Under the pieces are notes generated by a model. The model saw only the letters and a program-made list of their open reading frames with translations. It was not told where the DNA came from and did not search any database. This document shows, in pieces, positions 1-17,910 of a stretch of 24,625 nucleotides of DNA. Made by a program: the position numbers and the translations under genes. This DNA is from Lingula anatina (taxonomy: Eukaryota > Brachiopoda > Lingulata > Lingulida > Lingulidae). Each line of letters opens with the position of its first letter. Positions within the stretch are counted from its first letter, which is position 1. Where the stretch lies: assembly GCF_001039355.2 (NCBI RefSeq), contig NW_019775392.1, positions 194,733 through 219,357 on the forward strand, in the 5' to 3' direction.

Positions 1-1264
1 ACCCCCCCCCCCCCCCCCAATTATCATACTTAAAGAAATCACCATCTGTGTTCCTTCACTGTAAGCGGCATTTTAGTTTTGTAATTAGGCTATGAAGTGT
101 CCCTGATGATAAATATTTATTATTGCCCTCATGGAAGAAAATAAACGTAGGTACTGATATTGATTTTTGTCAGTACCAATTTTACTAAGTCTTATCACTT
201 TCGTTTAAATTGAAAATTATATGGAATAAGCAAGGATCGATAAATTTTGTGAATTGCCTGTACACATTTTTCGTGTCATTTGCACTTACTCACCTTTTTA
301 AATTCCAACTAAGGATATCATTTCAGCTGTTTTCTTTCACTTGTGTATAAACGCAAATGCACATTTCCCCATTTTTTCCCCCAACCTGATTCCTGCAATA
401 ATAAACTGCTCAAGATGGGTCCAAGTAAGCACCCAGTGAACAACTTGTTTAGTTTGTCCTCGGTCCAAGCAATTACACCTTGAAATCCAATTACACTTAA
501 ATATTTCATTTTTAATTTTTTCTTATTCATTTTTAAACTTTTTAATCATTTTCACTTTTGCTCTTACAAAACAATTTGCACTTAGCAGCATGCAGTACAT
601 ATATGACATAATAGTTAAATAAATAGTCATTTTTTACAGATGTAGTTGAACTCCTGGTGACTTGTAATCTATCTGCATTCTAGGCTAATTCCCAATCTAT
701 GGGGATTAAAGGCTCTGCGGTTTACCCCCAGTAAAACCAAATTTTACAAAGCGACACATGAACAATGACAAGAGAAATTGGCCCTATCTCCATATGTCTA
801 CTGAGCTAACCATCACATACAGTGTGATGTTTAAACTGAATCCCTTTCAGCAACAAGTTCCCCAAAAAAGGCTCACCATTCAATACTCTATCTTCATCCA
901 TCATTAAATGATTCAGGTAGGTAGATTGATCAGAGGCAGCATTGCCATTAAGTGCCAATATATGAAAACAAATACAAGACCACAGCCCAGTAAGTCAACT
1001 TCCTGGGACCAGAAGAGCTCAATGTCATGGTAAAGGGCCAATGATGGTACATATTTCTTCAAGACCCTTTTAAATCCTGGGATAATCCTTGTATGAACAT
1101 TTCACTTAATATGGCATACAGAACCAACGTAAAATGTACAATATCCAACTAACACCAAAGTAATCATCCAGATAGATTATGCTAACAACACTTCTTGATG
1201 CAGTTAAAAGGAGGATTTTTTTTGTGTGAAATTTCCATTTCCCATTAATGAGATTGTAGAAACA
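1..1264 (-). other. Probable VPS35 3' UTR and downstream DNA
   Basis: No coding signal is seen here on either strand. Minus-strand polyA-signal candidates are ATTAAA at 541-546 and 511-516 and AATAAA at 116-121 (all given as plus coordinates). I cannot tell which is used. The first bases are a C run (2-18), which may mark an assembly edge. Confidence 0.5.
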
Positions 1265-11209
<9,945 letters not shown>

Positions 11210-11466
11210 CTTGGACTTTTGTACTTCCTACTCACGTGACTTGTGCAAAAGTACGGAGAAAGGAAGCCAACAAGATAGGACCCAGACAAATTCACCATAA
11301 AAATGTTAATCGGCTAGAAATAGTAACCCCGTATGCCAAAATTATTTCAAATAATTTTTTTCAAATAAATTATTTTACAAAGTTCATATTTTACAATATC
11401 TAAAGAAACTCCAAAGAGGCGTGTCTTGTATGCAGTAGTAATAAGATCGAGGTAAACAAGGGGCAC
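11210..11466. promoter_or_regulatory. Shared VPS35/HPGD-like bidirectional promoter region
   Basis: Only 257 bp separate the two divergent start codons, so both 5' UTRs and core promoters must lie here or, for VPS35, overlap it. No TATA box stands out. An ETS-like GGAAG occurs at about 11261. An AT-rich dyad (AAAATTATTTCAAATAATTT and relatives) covers 11337-11376. Confidence 0.7.
11231..11240 (-). promoter_or_regulatory. CLEAR-like E-box beside the VPS35 start
   Basis: GTCACGTGAG on the minus strand matches the CLEAR consensus GTCACGTGAC at nine of ten bases. CLEAR sites bind TFEB/MITF factors that control lysosome and endosome genes, which would suit retromer. The site lies 22 bases upstream of the VPS35 ATG, so it is in the 5' UTR or at the cap region. 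Binding is inferred. Confidence 0.45.
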
Positions 11467-11565
11467 ATGATGATGAAGTTTGCCGGCAAAGTTGCACTTA
11501 TTACCGGCGGAGCGCAGGGTTTAGGGCGGGTTTTCTCTGAAGCCCTGTTAAAACGGGGAGCTAAG
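11467..11565 (+). CDS. HPGD-like exon 1 (residues 1-33)
   Basis: Encodes MMMKFAGKVALITGGAQGLG and RVFSEALLKRGAK, the first strand, glycine-rich turn and helix of the Rossmann fold. Starts at 11467, 11470 or 11473 are all possible. Donor is GTACAT. The longer open frame past 11565 is intron read-through. Confidence 0.95.
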
Positions 11566-14500
11566 GTACATAGAGATGGGATTATGCAGAATAATGAGTT
11601 CATAAGACTAATTAACCTTCGGTTTAATGAGATGCTACGGCCTTACCAAGATGCTGTGCTACTCAATGTGCTGTGTACTACTATCCGCTGGCTTTTAAAT
11701 TAGGCAGCTGACACCGTTTTTATACACATGCATACATTTCAACACTCCCGGATAACCCGACTTTGAAATTTGCACCTCTGTCAGCTAACGTCCTGTCCCA
11801 AATACCCAAATCAAAACAATTCCTCGGGGAGGCCGGAGGGGGAGCACAGCGGCATCAACCCCCCCCCCCCCCCCCTTTCATGTATCTCTGGTAGCAAATG
11901 ATGGATTTTGTGTCCTTCGGAGTACATGTTATGCAATTATGTTTTAGATAGTTCAACTCTTCTACAAGCAAGAGTGGTAAGTTTACACGTTTCAATTTTT
12001 CTCTATACATTTTAGGTGTGTATGGCAGATATTGATGATAAAACAGGACTGAAGACTTTGGCACAGTTCCAGCAACAATATGGCCAAGACAGTAGCACAT
12101 TTGTCAAGTGTGACGTAACAAGTGAAAATGAGTTAAAAAGCAAGTTGAATTTTGTTTCTATTTTGCTGTGAAATGTATAACACTTTTATTTTTTAGCATG
12201 ACTTTATCAGTAACCATAAAGTTGACGTCATTACACACAGGCCTACCCAACTACACACACCTTGAAAACCGGTAGTGTGGTCTGATATACCAGTGAATTC
12301 AGGATCATTTGGTGCCAAGTCTGGTAGCTGGGTAGGCCTGGCACATGTACAGTTGTTTCCTTTTTATGTTTTTCTGTGAACTGTTTAGGTTGCAGGGATT
12401 GTAAAAGGCATTTTAAAAGACCATTTTTCTGGATAGATCAAGTGAAAAACCTTAAATTTGTCATTTAAAATTTTTTATTTGATTTGTAGATGCATTCAGC
12501 CATACCAAGCAGTCACTGGGAGGCCTTGATATACTGTGTAACAATGCTGGCATAGTGAATGAAATTGACTGGAGAAAGACCATTGACATAAACCTGGTAA
12601 GAATAACAGCTGTTCATTTTGGCCAAAAAAAAAAAAAAAGAATTTTCCTGGGGTAAACAGCAATTTTCTCATACTTACCAATGGTTAATGAATCCATTTC
12701 TACATTCAAAGTTAGTCCCCTGGTTATTTTCTAAAATTTTTTTTTTTGTAATATTCTCTTAAGAGATTATTACAGAGAGTAGCTACCTATGGAGGTCAGG
12801 TGGTTGGATTGCAAGCACACATTTCAGATTTATTGCTATAAGTGCTGTTTTTTGTGGTAAAAAAGATAATATTATATTTCTGTATGTTGTTTACAATATA
12901 TTTATTGTGAAATATAGATCTCATATGAAGAGTTCCCTTTAACAAGAAGACACATAAATTCCAGTCAGTATATTAATAACAAACTAATCCAGTATTGTGT
13001 TGTTCTGTGTACTTCTTAGAACAGCTCATGTATCTGAACATTCAAAGTTATACCACCCTTTGGATAAAATTCTTTGGCTAAAACATGAAAATATTTAAAC
13101 TGTATCTAGAATTTGAAATTAAAATGAGTTGGCGATACTGTGGCAAGGCAATATACAATAAATGTTTTTTATTTTCCAAGCCAATTTTTATTAGTATATG
13201 ATAAGCATTTGACTGAACTTTTTTTCCGCTGAAGTAAGATATGCCTCAAGTTTTATAGTCTTGAAATATGTTTTCTGTTATGCTAGTACATGTATATATA
13301 TGCTTGTTGTCTCACAAATATGGGTATATGCCACAGGTTAGTACTGAATAGTCAGATTGTATTTATTTCTACTGCCCAGATTGCAGTAATGACAGGGACG
13401 TACCTGGGTCTTGAGGCTATGAGAAAGGACAGAGGTGGCAATGGAGGTGTTATCATCAACGTGGCTTCCGTTGCAGGTACAGATTGAAGAAAAATTACTT
13501 ATTTGATATAACTTATCTAATATAACTTTCATCATTTTCTTTGTAGTGGAAATGGGCATTTTTGTGTAAAATTATTAAATTTATTAAAAATGGAAATCAA
13601 ACAAATTACATATTTGAAGGACGCCCTTAAATATTTTTTTAAACACGTATTTCTAAATATATGGTAAGAATAAAGTAATTTTTCTTCAATCAACAGGTTA
13701 ATATTAAAATAGCTAATCTCCAATAGATATTAAGCTGTTGATTGAAGAAAAATTACGTTATTGTTATAACATAACATAGCTGATGAAATTCTTCTCTGGC
13801 TAGATATATTGGTGTTTTGGTGGAAAATACAAAGCCGTATATTAATTATTATGTATCTGATGAATTTTACCCCAATTATGAGCATTTGCTCCTCGAAAAG
13901 AGTCATGATGATCTGTGACCACTTATTCCTTTTCACATGTTCTGCGAACTAGTGACTTATCCATTTTTTTCAGTTTGAATAATGTCAGTTGATTTATTTC
14001 ATGGTTTAGTCAAAGTATCTTCTATTAATGTTATACTATAAAACTTTTATTTTATTGTATTCTTTAAATAAATGTGTAATTGAAGCTAATTTGAAGGCTT
14101 TTCTTGTGTTTGCATTATAACTATATCTGAAGGCTTTTGTGTTTTGCAGGTATAATATCCATATCTGAAGGTCCATCATACACTGCGTCAAAGTTTGGGG
14201 TGGTGGGTTTCTCAAAAGCCATGGGGGTAAGTACTGTCCACAGTTCACAGACTGAAGATCAGTATGACCATTAATGTCATTATGTTCAGTGCCTTTGATT
14301 TAAGATTATACAGTATATTTGCACTTAAAGTGTTGCATTCTCATTTAACTTAATCCTTTTATGTTGGTTTTCAAAAGAAAGATAATTTACATATTTTTAC
14401 ATATTATTTACATATTATTCATTATATTATATTATATTATATTCAGTTGCTGGAATGACATCATTCCATTCATTTGTACTGCACATTTTTTACATTTATT

Positions 14501-15886
14501 TGCATTCATCAGGGGCGGATCCAGAGCTATATACTGACAGTCTTCCAAATTATCTTTGTTGTAAAAGCAAAATGAAATGTAAAAGCAGAAATATTTTTTT
14601 GTGCTTTGTCATCTATGAAATTTTTATTTAAAAACCAATGTTATAGTGAAAAATGTATGTATTGAATCAGGCCTGTATTCAGGGGGGGTTCAAGGGGTTC
14701 GAAAGAACCACCCCTTTTTGCTGGGAAAAGGTCCACTCTGGGTAAAATTTGACCTATGTACTTGTACCTTTATGGTAAAAGGTCCACTTTTTCAGAAAAC
14801 GAACCCCACCCCACCCCCCCACCCCCCACTCTGAAATTGCTGGCTACAGGCCTGTGAATTGTCTTTGATATGAAATTTCAAACCATAATTATTCCAAAAA
14901 TCCATTGGCTGTATCTAATGGTCAGATACCGCCAATAGATTTTTGGATTTTTGGACATTGAGAAAAGAAGAAAAAGATATTTTATTTTTGTTTTCATTTC
15001 AGGAAGATATTGATTATCCTACACATCAAGTGAGAGTGAACTGTCTTTGTCCTACCTTTGCTGATACTCCAATATTACATAGCAGTGATAGAAAAGTAAC
15101 AAAGTCAAGTCATTACAAGCTGTATAAGAAGAGAAAAGAGCTGCTGGGGGTGATGGAGTAAGTATATGACAGAACTAATGGATGATCAACATGGTTCTGT
15201 TTCTACGCATGAAAGTAATTAATATTTGATTCTGTTGAGTCATTTTCATACAGATCAGTGATTTCAAGTTTATATCTAATTTAAGGGATGGGGGGGGGGG
15301 GGGGAGCTAAGCCAAACCATTTCCAATATATTTCAGTAATGCAGCAATTGTGATTCCATTGTTTTAAAATATTCCAATTTGGTGGCAAGGCAAAATGATA
15401 AGTGTGACAGTAGAGCTAGAGGACTCAAAAGTAGGACGAGTGCCAAATCTCCCTCACTGTTCAAAAAACCAAGGAATTTTTTTCAACCCCCGTGCCCTTC
15501 ATACTGTGACAAAATTGAATGTGTTTGTTCATTATTATTAAGTACCTGTGCCCCCCCTCAACCTACCCCCCTCTCCCTCTTCACTTGCGCATGCGTGCGT
15601 GCACGTGCACACACACACACACACACACGAAGCATAATCCCGGATCAACTGGTCTACAGTATGTGCACTTAACTACTGGATAATAAAAAAAATATGAAAA
15701 AAAAAAGAAAAAAAAAACAATTCACATAATTATCTCATTTTTGTTTTCAGTCCTCATAGAGTGGGAGATGCCTTCATACAGCTAGTTGAAGATGAAAGTC
15801 AGAATGGCTCTGTACTTACCGTCACCAGGGACCAGATTAGATACAAGAAGTACCCTCCCCCTCTCACTTTGACAAGCAAACTGTGA
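11467..15886 (+). CDS. HPGD-like short-chain dehydrogenase (complete, 7 exons)
   Basis: A classical NAD-dependent short-chain dehydrogenase most like 15-hydroxyprostaglandin dehydrogenase, the cytosolic enzyme that oxidises the 15-hydroxyl of prostaglandins. Exons: 11467-11565, 12016-12139, 12490-12596, 13380-13476, 14150-14226, 15003-15157, 15751-15886; they total 795 nt or 264 residues (human HPGD has 266). Motifs: TGGAQGLG at 13-20 (nucleotide-binding turn), Asp38 ending strand 2 (favours NAD), NNAG 92-95, Asn109, Ser140, Tyr153 and Lys157 (active site). The usual CPG after strand 6 is CPT. The Gln148 that contacts prostaglandin in human HPGD seems to be Gly150 here, so the substrate may differ. 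Three ATGs open the frame; the first is chosen. Confidence 0.93.
11859..11875 (+). repeat. Run of 17 C
   Basis: Homopolymer in HPGD-like intron 1, just after a G-rich patch at 11826-11842. No other feature is seen in that intron (11566-12015). Confidence 0.95.
12016..12139 (+). CDS. HPGD-like exon 2 (residues 34-75), GC donor
   Basis: Encodes VCMADIDDKTGLKTLAQFQ, FVKCDVTSENELK and the first base of Asn75. Asp38 closes the second strand and CDVT is the adenine-pocket motif. The exon ends at a GCAAGT donor rather than GT. Confidence 0.93.
12238..12340. mobile_element. 103-bp inverted-repeat element (HPGD-like intron 2)
   Basis: The left end CAGGCCTACCCAACTAC is matched at 16 of 17 bases by the complement of the right end, GTAGCTGGGTAGGCCTG. 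No clear target duplication is seen. The CAGGCCT start is shared with the element at 14668. Confidence 0.75.
12490..12596 (+). CDS. HPGD-like exon 3 (residues 75-110)
   Basis: Encodes AFSHTKQSLGGLDILCNNAG and IVNEIDWRKTIDINL. NNAG stabilises the central sheet and Asn109 is the conserved helix 4 asparagine. Donor GTAAGA. Confidence 0.96.
12597..13379. other. HPGD-like intron 3: no other feature seen
   Basis: AT-rich with an A run at 12625-12639 and a T run near 12738. No exon-like frame on either strand. Confidence 0.7.
13380..13476 (+). CDS. HPGD-like exon 4 (residues 111-143)
   Basis: Encodes IAVMTGTYLGLEAMRKD and GGVIINVASVAG, including catalytic Ser140. Phase 0 in, phase 1 out. Confidence 0.96.
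13675..13756. repeat. Perfect 22-bp inverted repeat (HPGD-like intron 4)
   Basis: The arms 13675-13696 and 13735-13756 are exact complements over 22 bases, with a 38-base spacer. The left arm reads TTTTCTTCAATCAACAG in its core. Sixteen to seventeen bases of the right arm recur at about 13482-13498, immediately after exon 4. A transcript could fold into a stable hairpin, or this may be a small inverted duplication. Confidence 0.9.
14093..14166 (+). repeat. 36/38-bp tandem duplication over the exon 5 acceptor
   Basis: GAAGGCTTTT recurs at 14093 and 14129 and GAAGG again at 14167. Each unit runs through a TTTTGCA-like block and ends in CTATATCT or CCATATCT. The second unit holds the used acceptor GCAG; the first has GCAT and cannot serve. 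Confidence 0.75.
14150..14226 (+). CDS. HPGD-like exon 5 (residues 143-168), catalytic Tyr and Lys
   Basis: Encodes IISISEGPSYTASKFGVVGF and SKAMG with the YxxxK pair Tyr153 and Lys157. The acceptor lies in a 36-38 bp tandem duplication. Donor GTAAGT. Confidence 0.96.
14421..14444 (+). repeat. (ATATT)n microsatellite
   Basis: About four to five copies of a 5-bp TTATA unit in HPGD-like intron 5. Confidence 0.8.
14510..14556 (+). mobile_element. Dispersed repeat CAGGGGCGGATC, 5' fragment
   Basis: CAGGGGCGGATCCAGAG, then ACTGACAGTCTTCCAA, matches the terminal 45 bases of the copies at 3281 and 16743. Similarity stops after about 14556, so this is a truncated end or a diverged element in HPGD-like intron 5. 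Confidence 0.6.
14668..14854. mobile_element. 187-bp inverted-repeat element with 5-bp target repeat
   Basis: The left end is CAGGCCTGTATTCAGG; the right end reads CAGGCCTGTAGCCAGC on the other strand. TGAAT flanks the element directly on both sides (14663-14667 and 14855-14859). The inside holds two AAAGGTCCACT repeats and G- and C-rich borders. It is non-autonomous. hAT elements often begin CAGG, but they make 8-bp target repeats, so the superfamily is uncertain. Confidence 0.8.
15003..15157 (+). CDS. HPGD-like exon 6 (residues 169-220)
   Basis: Encodes EDIDYPTHQVRVNCLCPTF, ADTPILHSS and a basic substrate-loop segment KLYKKRKELLGVM. The CPT replaces the family CPG. Confidence 0.95.
15290..15304 (+). 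repeat. Run of 15 G
   Basis: Homopolymer in HPGD-like intron 6. Confidence 0.95.
15587..15628 (+). repeat. Alternating purine-pyrimidine tract, GCGT/CA
   Basis: GCGCATGCGTGCGTGCACGT runs into (CA)n. Strictly alternating tracts of this kind can adopt Z-DNA. It lies in HPGD-like intron 6. Confidence 0.9.
15751..15886 (+). CDS. HPGD-like exon 7 (residues 220-264 and stop)
   Basis: Encodes PHRVGDAFIQLVEDESQNGS, VLTVTRDQIRY and a proline-rich tail before TGA at 15884-15886. The layout matches the end of HPGD, where the strand 7 region is followed by a short variable tail. Confidence 0.94.
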
Positions 15887-16162
15887 AATACATAATATGA
15901 AACTTTTATTCTCTAGGTGATTTAGATAAAATCGGCCCAAAAAAGTGCACACAGGCAAAGGGTTATTTAACTGAAAGGAAAAATGGGTGGATATGCATAT
16001 GTGGTTCATACAGTAGCCATGGACATTATTTATAGTTGGAGGAAAGAAAAAAATGCATTCAAAAACTATTGAATTGACAGCAAAAACGTGAGATGAAAAT
16101 TAATCATGTATGAATGGGAAGGTGATCGATCAACCAATTAATATAGTGACAATTTAGTGCTA

Positions 16163-16168
16163 AATAAA
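16163..16168 (+). terminator. PolyA signal of the HPGD-like gene
   Basis: AATAAA, 277 bases after the stop codon and the first canonical signal downstream. It predicts a 3' UTR of roughly 300 bases. Confidence 0.6.
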
Positions 16169-17686
16169 GCTGCAAGTTGTTGAGAACAGATCGGGAGTAC
16201 ATGATTTTAATAATATAGTTTCTATAAAATTAAAAAAAATACTGTTTATGAAGACTCAGTTTCTCAGAAAAGCAAAAGTTCTGAAAGAGGTTGGGTGAAA
16301 ACTTTGGAATGCTTTGGAGTCATAGAGCTAGGGAAACCCATTAGCATGAGGGTTTTGAATGGGCTTTCAATACTTTTCTTTTGATAACGTGCTAAATGTC
16401 AGCATCACCTTATTCATTTGCTCAAAAATATTTAGATTAAGGGGTACTTTCTTGGCATGTGACTTTTCAAAATTCAATTCCATCATAGTTATGAGAAGCC
16501 TGTGTGCTTAAATGTGGCATGTATAAGTCAGATAATGTATATCTATTCTAATACTTGTTTTATTTTGGTGCAGATCAGAGGCAGAAAGAAGCTGTCTTCT
16601 GGGTCTTCCAGAAAATGGTCAGAATTTTAAAGTTAACATTGGCAGGCATCTAATTTTTCTGTTGGAAGACGGTCAAAAATGGAGGATGGATCAACTAGGA
16701 TAAATTGGAAGACTGTCAGAAAATATCTCTCGATCCGCCCCTGAAAATGATATGTGAAAGATGCATATTTGTACAAAATATTTAAGCATACATGAACTCT
16801 GTCTGAGTTCTGTACAAAAGTTACGTATTTTTGATAACTGTATGTCCTAATAACAGATAGGCTATGAATGGCACCTTTAAAATTATTAAGAAGTGCACAA
16901 AATGTGATATACATGTGTAAGTGTTGCCATATTCTATGTTAACTACCTATCTGAAGGGGTATTTCATACGTTCCAAAAAAGAAGAAAAAGCATGTTCTCT
17001 TAGAACCATTAAGCTTCACAATCATCATTATCACCTTCTTGTCCCATTATCACTTTGATTTTTAAAGACAGTCATTAATTAATCATCAGTCCAGGTGTGG
17101 ACAAAATTAACAAGTTGTTAATGAAAAGATGTATGTGGAAAGATTAGCATGATTATAATGAGTCTATTGTTAGACCATTCTGCTTAGCATAATACTTGCT
17201 CATTAGACAGAATTGTGATGAATTTTTGTAGGTTGCTAAGACACCATGTACTGTACACCAGAAGAACCAGAGTATTAAAATCCACATTGATTCTATATTG
17301 AAAAAAATTGCTCTCGGGAGCCCAATGTTCTATCTTATAAAACACATTATTTGTGGTATTTGTGCCAATATTTTATTTTCAGTTATCAGATGGTGCCTTA
17401 TAAAATACTCTATGTTAATTATAAATCATACAGGGTATATGTGGTAAAAATATCAATATCGCAAAAAAAAATTGCAAGTATTTTATATCATGTTTGAATA
17501 ATTAGTCATCATAATAAACCATAGAAAAATCTGACGTGTATATTATAAATCCCTCTTTTTATGAATACAGTTATGCCGTGAAGCGAATCCCTCTAAGGTG
17601 CAGACATTCTACTCTGCATTTTTCATATTCTAGTATATATTTATAAATTGATAAGTGCTTCATGCTTCCCTGTGCATGGCGCTTAC
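16169..17686. other. Intergenic DNA downstream of the HPGD-like gene
   Basis: Apart from the repeat copy at 16587-16743 nothing is recognisable. The long minus frame at 16633-16914 partly reads through that repeat and has no protein pattern I know. Confidence 0.6.
16587..16743 (-). mobile_element. Dispersed repeat CAGGGGCGGATC, longest copy
   Basis: Read on the minus strand it begins CAGGGGCGGATCGAGAG and ends near ACCCAGAAGACAGC. It is the longest of three copies in the window. It lies just downstream of the HPGD-like gene. It contains no transposase frame. Confidence 0.65.
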
Positions 17687-17910
17687 TCTAAATTACAGCA
17701 AAACCTTCGTAGAATGTCGGTTAGGTCATTTTTTCGGTGAGATCGGAAGACCACGAGTGGCGTTCGCGCAGAAAGGCATAGACACGCAATTTTTACTTCA
17801 TAACTGACTCTGTCTAAAGGCAAAACTGATGCCGATACGCTCCACACGATTGCCGCTTTCATCCAGGCCCCAGAAACCTTCGGTTGAGTGACTATGTCGA
17901 TCTCGGTCAT
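17687..17910 (-). CDS. Possible unidentified first coding exon
   Basis: An ATG directly after an in-frame TAA opens 74 codons (MTEIDIVTQPKVSGAWMKAA at the start), followed by the donor GTAAGC. It is more GC- and CpG-rich than its surroundings. I do not recognise the product: no signal peptide, membrane segment or known motif is clear. No partner exon could be found between here and the HPGD-like gene, so it may instead be part of a repeat or a regulatory element. Confidence 0.25.

Noticed and set aside
11467-11703. Single-exon 78-codon frame at the HPGD-like start
   Set aside because: Only the first 33 codons match the dehydrogenase; a donor at 11566 leads to exon 2 in frame and the rest is intron.
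15379-15672. 97-codon plus-strand frame in HPGD-like intron 6
   Set aside because: It reads through C-rich and CA-repeat DNA between two well-defined exons and shows no protein pattern.
16633-16914. 93-codon minus-strand frame
   Set aside because: Its last part is the CAGGGGCGGATC repeat, and the remainder is AT-rich without a motif.
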